DNA of 64,000 nt. Origin: Sabethes cyaneus. Lineage: Eukaryota > Arthropoda > Insecta > Diptera > Culicidae. Location of the stretch: NCBI RefSeq assembly GCF_943734655.1, contig NC_071354.1, forward strand, positions 35,799,347 through 35,863,346, in the 5' to 3' direction. Both the position numbers and the translations under genes were made by a program. Below are positions 62,546-64,000 of the stretch, piece by piece. Positions within the stretch are counted from its first letter, which is position 1; each line of letters starts with the position of its first letter. Under the pieces are notes generated by a model. The model did not search any database. It had not been told where the DNA came from and saw only the letters and a program-made list of their open reading frames with translations.

Positions 62546-64000
62546 TTCCCTTGCCGCAACCATCTTCTTCTTCTTCAGTATAGAGCCGCAGTGGCTCGTG
62601 CTGTTCCAAGCACTCGTCTCCATTCAACTCGGTCTTGGGCCACTCGTCGCCAATTTCCTAGTCGTCTTAGAAGTCGCAAATCGCTTTCGACCTGGTCGAG
62701 CAATCGTACACGTTGGGCCCCCCCGTTCCTGGTGCCGGTGGGGTTGTTGAAGAGGACTATTTTCGTCGCACTGTCGTCTGGCATCCTTACGGCGTGTCCG
62801 GCCCACCGTAGCCTGCTAACTTTCGCTAGATGTACGATGGGAGTGTCCCCAGGTAGTGCCTGTAGCTCGTGACTCATACGCCTCCGCCACTCTCCGCTTT
62901 CAATTTGTACTCCGCCAAATATCGTCCGCAGTACTTTCCGCTCGAACACGGCAAGGGCGCGTATGCCCTCCGTAAGCAGCGTCACGCCTTCAAGTCCATA
63001 AAGAACTAACGGTCTAATAAGGGTTTTGTCCATTGTTAGCTTTGCTTCCTAGCGGTGTACGCTTCCTGACCATAGCGTTTTACGAAGGGCACAGTAGGCC
63101 CGATTTCCCGCTTGGATGCGCCGCTGTCTCTCCTTACTAGTGGTGTTGTCCGCGGTCACCAGCGATGCCAAATACACAAACTCCTCTATCTCTTCTAGTT
63201 CGTCGCCGGCAACGGTTACCGTCCGTGGGAGACGCGTGTTTGTTTCCTTTGAGCCTCTTCCTTTCATGTATTTGGTCTTCGACGCATTTATTTTTAGCCC
63301 AATTCCCCTAGAATCTAGCTTTCAGTCTGACGTAGACTGCCTCCGCCGTCGCAAAGTTCCTGACTATGATATCAAAGTCATCTGCAAAGCCTAGAAGTTG
63401 GCTTCCCTTGGTAAAGATCGTGCATCTCATTTCGATGCCCGCTCGTCGGATCACCCCCTCAAGAGCGATGTTGAACAACATGGAGGATAAACCGTCACCT
63501 TGTGCCGCGTCTCGAAGGGACTCGACAGTGTCCCAGAGATGCGTACGAAACACATCACACGATCCAATGTAGCTCTGATCAGTCGCATCAGTTTGTCCGG
63601 AAAACCGTATTCGTGCATTATCTGCCATAGCTTGTCTCGATCGACTGTATCGTTTGCTGCTTTGAAATCAATAAAGATGTGATGCGCGGGCCCCCATGAA
63701 ACCCGCCTGATAATTCCCTACGACACCTTGTGCTATCGGTGAAAACCGGCGTAACAGGATCTGGGAGAGTGCGTTGTAGGCGGCGTTTTCCAACGTTATA
63801 CCGCGATAGTTGCAGCAGTCTAGTCGATCACCCTTTGAGTAAATAAGACAAACCACTCCTCCATCCATTCCTCCGGCCAGGCTTGGCATACACTTTTCGC
63901 TTCGATTTTGCTCTTTTGATTACTGCATCTCAACCAAGCAAAATTTGAAAAAGAGATGTATCGGGCGTTTGTAGAATTTGTTATTATCTATAATATTGCT
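62546..64000 (-). pseudogene. Non-LTR retrotransposon, reverse transcriptase to 3' end, runs off the window
   Basis: On the minus strand: NYRGITLENAAYNALSQILL, GNYQAGFM, HIFIDFKAANDTVDRDKLWQ, DGLSSMLFNIALEGVIRRAG, LLGFADDFDII, FVYLASLVTADNTTSKERQR, LIRPLVLYGLEGVTLL, FERKVLRTIFGGVQ and VSRLRWAGHAVRMPDD, ending with a GAAGAAGAAG tail near 62562-62577. Frames change at least three times. The same family and 3' end occur at 17350-17960. Confidence 0.8.

Noticed and set aside
62400..64000. Missing first exon of the WAC orthologue
   Set aside because: The minus strand here is retrotransposon sequence; nothing resembles the WAC N-terminus.

Overview
The window is nuclear DNA from an insect, most likely a culicine mosquito (Aedes-like). 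The coding evidence is insect: a mitochondrial ATP synthase subunit f of the dipteran type and a WAC/Wacky orthologue. The rest is dense with decayed BEL/Pao LTR elements, several clades of non-LTR retrotransposon, tRNA-derived SINE pieces and many small DNA elements, as in culicine genomes. The species call is inference.

Three host genes can be supported. (1) On the minus strand, a giant low-complexity C2H2 zinc-finger protein of about 4,100 residues runs from 43754 down to about 19668, possibly with a last small exon at 12552-12585. Its start codon is the last three bases of its own exon, followed by a 3.0 kb exon, an 11.7 kb repeat-filled intron and a 9.3 kb exon. (2) On the plus strand, ATP synthase subunit f (47667-47990) is compact and intronless in its coding part. 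It is divergent from gene 1 and convergent with gene 3. (3) On the minus strand, nine exons of the WAC orthologue run from 61751 (5' end missing, probably beyond the window) to a short last exon at 50507-50588. That exon is separated from the others by an 8.3 kb intron full of retrotransposon debris. All exon joins given were checked for phase.

The rest is repeats. 1-9550: an old tandem-repeat element, two purine-rich repeat copies and a minus-strand BEL/Pao element interrupted by three small DNA elements. 9551-12551: AT-rich, no transposon seen, plausibly the 3' UTR of gene 1. 12,864-19,300: fragments of at least four non-LTR families in both orientations. 28,967-40,638 (intron of gene 1): non-LTR pieces, a Penelope-like GIY-YIG fragment, and two foldback elements with perfect 7-bp target duplications. 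44,250-47,427: a nested cluster of terminal-inverted-repeat elements ending 239 bp upstream of the ATP synthase start codon. 50,690-58,700 (intron of gene 3): R1-like, Jockey-like, BEL/Pao and other pieces. 61,960-64,000: nested copies of one non-LTR family.

The most unusual signal is the pair of foldback elements (30544-32394 and 35243-38040). In each, the inverted arms are arrays of a degenerate ~15-bp unit. The unit sequence differs between the two (CCATTCCCCAGAAA-like and ATTTGGCATAATGCC-like), yet the period, arm layout and 7-bp target duplication are the same. Both carry copies of the same ~200-bp GC-rich, hairpin-forming module. This resembles Drosophila FB/Galileo (P superfamily) architecture, but I see no transposase and cannot assign the elements to a described family.
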